This document shows, in pieces, positions 63,122 to 64,000 of a stretch of DNA of 64,000 nt. The notes under the pieces were generated by a model, which searched no databases, was not told the DNA's origin, and saw only the letters and a program-made list of their open reading frames with translations. This stretch comes from an uncultured Flavobacteriaceae bacterium (GTDB lineage: Bacteria; Bacteroidota; Bacteroidia; Flavobacteriales; Flavobacteriaceae). The number at the start of each line of letters is the position of its first letter. Positions within the stretch are counted from its first letter, which is position 1. Position numbers and translations under genes: made by a program. The stretch is taken from NCBI GenBank assembly GCA_947487895.1, contig CANKYF010000001.1, positions 62,001 to 126,000 on the forward strand, read 5' to 3'.

Positions 63122-64000
63122 TGAAAAAAGTTTATAAACATATAATCATAATTATTAGCACTATTGCTTTTATAAGTTGTCAAACAAAAGAAAAGATAGC
63201 AACAAAAAAAATAGACTTTCAAATAGAGTTAGGTAAAGTATCACCGCAATCAGTTTTTGTAAACGATTCTTTAAGTATTTGGGGAGGTTCTCTGGTTAAA
63301 GGCGAAGATAGTTTATACCACATGTTTTATTCCGTTTGGCCAAAAAAAATAGGTTGGGAATGGGTTAACTATTCTATTATTTCACATGCCGTTTCAGACT
63401 CACCTTTTGGACCTTTTAAACATAAAAAAGATGTTTTACCAGACCGAGGTCCAGAATTTTGGGATGGTTACACAACGCACAATCCAACCGTACATAAATT
63501 TAATGGTAAATATTACTTGTATTATATGGGTAATAAAGGAGACAAAAAAGTAGTAAGTACTCCAGGGAAAGCAAAAATTAACTGGGAACATAGAAATAAC
63601 CAACGTATTGGGGTTGCTGTAGCTGATAGCCCAAATGGTCCCTGGAAACGTTTTGATAAGCCCGTTTTAGACATTACAGAAAATGATTCTTTAGCACATG
63701 ATGCCCTTATGACGTCTAACCCTTCAGTATGTCAAATGGCTGATGGCAAAATATTAATGGTTTATAAAGCCGTTGGGAAAAAGTTTAAACTACCCGCTGG
63801 TGGTCCAGTTGTGCATATGGTAGCCATAGCAGATTCGCCAACTGGTCCATTTAAAAAATATCCAGAGCCTATATTTACCTTTGAAGATGAGACGTTTCCT
63901 GCAGAAGATCCATACATCTGGTATCAAGACGGAAAATATAGAGCCATAGTAAAACGAATGAATCATGAAGGGAAGAAAAGGATGTTTTCATTGGTGCATT
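63121..64000 (+). CDS. GH43/GH117-like five-bladed propeller lipoprotein, 3' truncated by the window
   Basis: The frame opens at ATG 63121 (TGATG overlap with GH16) and runs past the last base, 293 codons visible. The signal peptide ends in a lipobox, FISC20. The following repeats (SIWGGSLVKGEDSLYHMFYSVWP, HAVSDSPFGPFKH, THNPTVHKFNGKYYLYYMGNKGD, VAVADSPNGPWKRF, ALMTSNPSVCQMADGKILMVYKA, AEDPYIWYQDGKYRAIVKRM) are those of a beta-propeller glycosidase such as GH43 or GH117. The catalytic Asp/Glu trio cannot be assigned reliably without the 3' end. It is the fourth gene of a tightly coupled run, so it likely works on the products of the GH2 and GH16 enzymes. Confidence 0.85.
   Translation, partial: MKKVYKHIIIIISTIAFISCQTKEKIATKKIDFQIELGKVSPQSVFVNDSLSIWGGSLVKGEDSLYHMFYSVWPKKIGWEWVNYSIISHAVSDSPFGPFKHKKDVLPDRGPEFWDGYTTHNPTVHKFNGKYYLYYMGNKGDKKVVSTPGKAKINWEHRNNQRIGVAVADSPNGPWKRFDKPVLDITENDSLAHDALMTSNPSVCQMADGKILMVYKAVGKKFKLPAGGPVVHMVAIADSPTGPFKKYPEPIFTFEDETFPAEDPYIWYQDGKYRAIVKRMNHEGKKRMFSLVH

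Noticed and set aside
1-64000. Transposases, integrases, att sites or tRNA genes that would mark a genomic island
   Set aside because: I saw none; acquisition of the locus by transfer cannot be argued from this window.

Overview
This window looks like the chromosome of a marine Flavobacteriaceae member (Bacteroidota). The DNA is AT-rich, and several genes are preceded by the Bacteroidota -7 box TAnnTTTG. There is a SusC/SusD pair, several proteins end in type IX secretion (T9SS) sorting domains, and there are many lipoproteins and S1-family sulfatases. The sequence alone does not fix the genus.

Layout. 1-8724 is housekeeping: the C-terminal part of priA, a LytTR response regulator, rpsF-rpsR-rplI, an Oar-like TonB-dependent receptor, a small conserved protein and hisS. 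9103-23220 holds three very large leftward genes for secreted repeat or LamG proteins. They share promoter architecture, and two of them share a C-terminal module of about 550 residues. 23479-30435 holds two tandem, paralogous T9SS-secreted sulfatases with LamG modules. From 30522 to the right edge runs a polysaccharide utilization locus (PUL): a GH29 fucosidase, two lipoprotein sulfatases, a GH2, a LacI regulator, SusC/SusD, an FG-GAP/UnbV lipoprotein, a DapA-like lyase, an enolase-superfamily enzyme, two sodium/solute symporters around a second LacI regulator, an FAD oxidoreductase, a small secreted protein, a second GH2, a GH16 and a truncated GH43-like propeller.

How the parts may work together (inference). 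Surface and periplasmic sulfatases, fucosidase, GH2 and GH16 would desulfate and cut a sulfated, probably galactose- and fucose-containing algal glycan. SusC/SusD would carry fragments across the outer membrane. The symporters would import the final sugars or sugar acids, and the cytoplasmic enolase-family, DapA-like and FAD enzymes would process them. Near-palindromic GAAACGGTTTC-type sites lie beside SusC and beside the second LacI/symporter pair, which suggests that the two near-identical LacI proteins control the locus.

Most notable: (1) a 15-bp box, TAATCGATGAAATRC, repeated in tandem with a 20-bp period and ending exactly 6 nt from the -7 box of all three giant-protein genes; (2) a GH16 enzyme split by an inserted discoidin-like domain, next to a GH2 whose N-terminal sugar-binding domain is split by a golvesin-like domain; (3) a surface protein with twelve MopE-like repeats, seven of them nearly identical 189-bp units; (4) a coordinated Cys-to-Ser change in the LamG module of one of the two tandem sulfatases.
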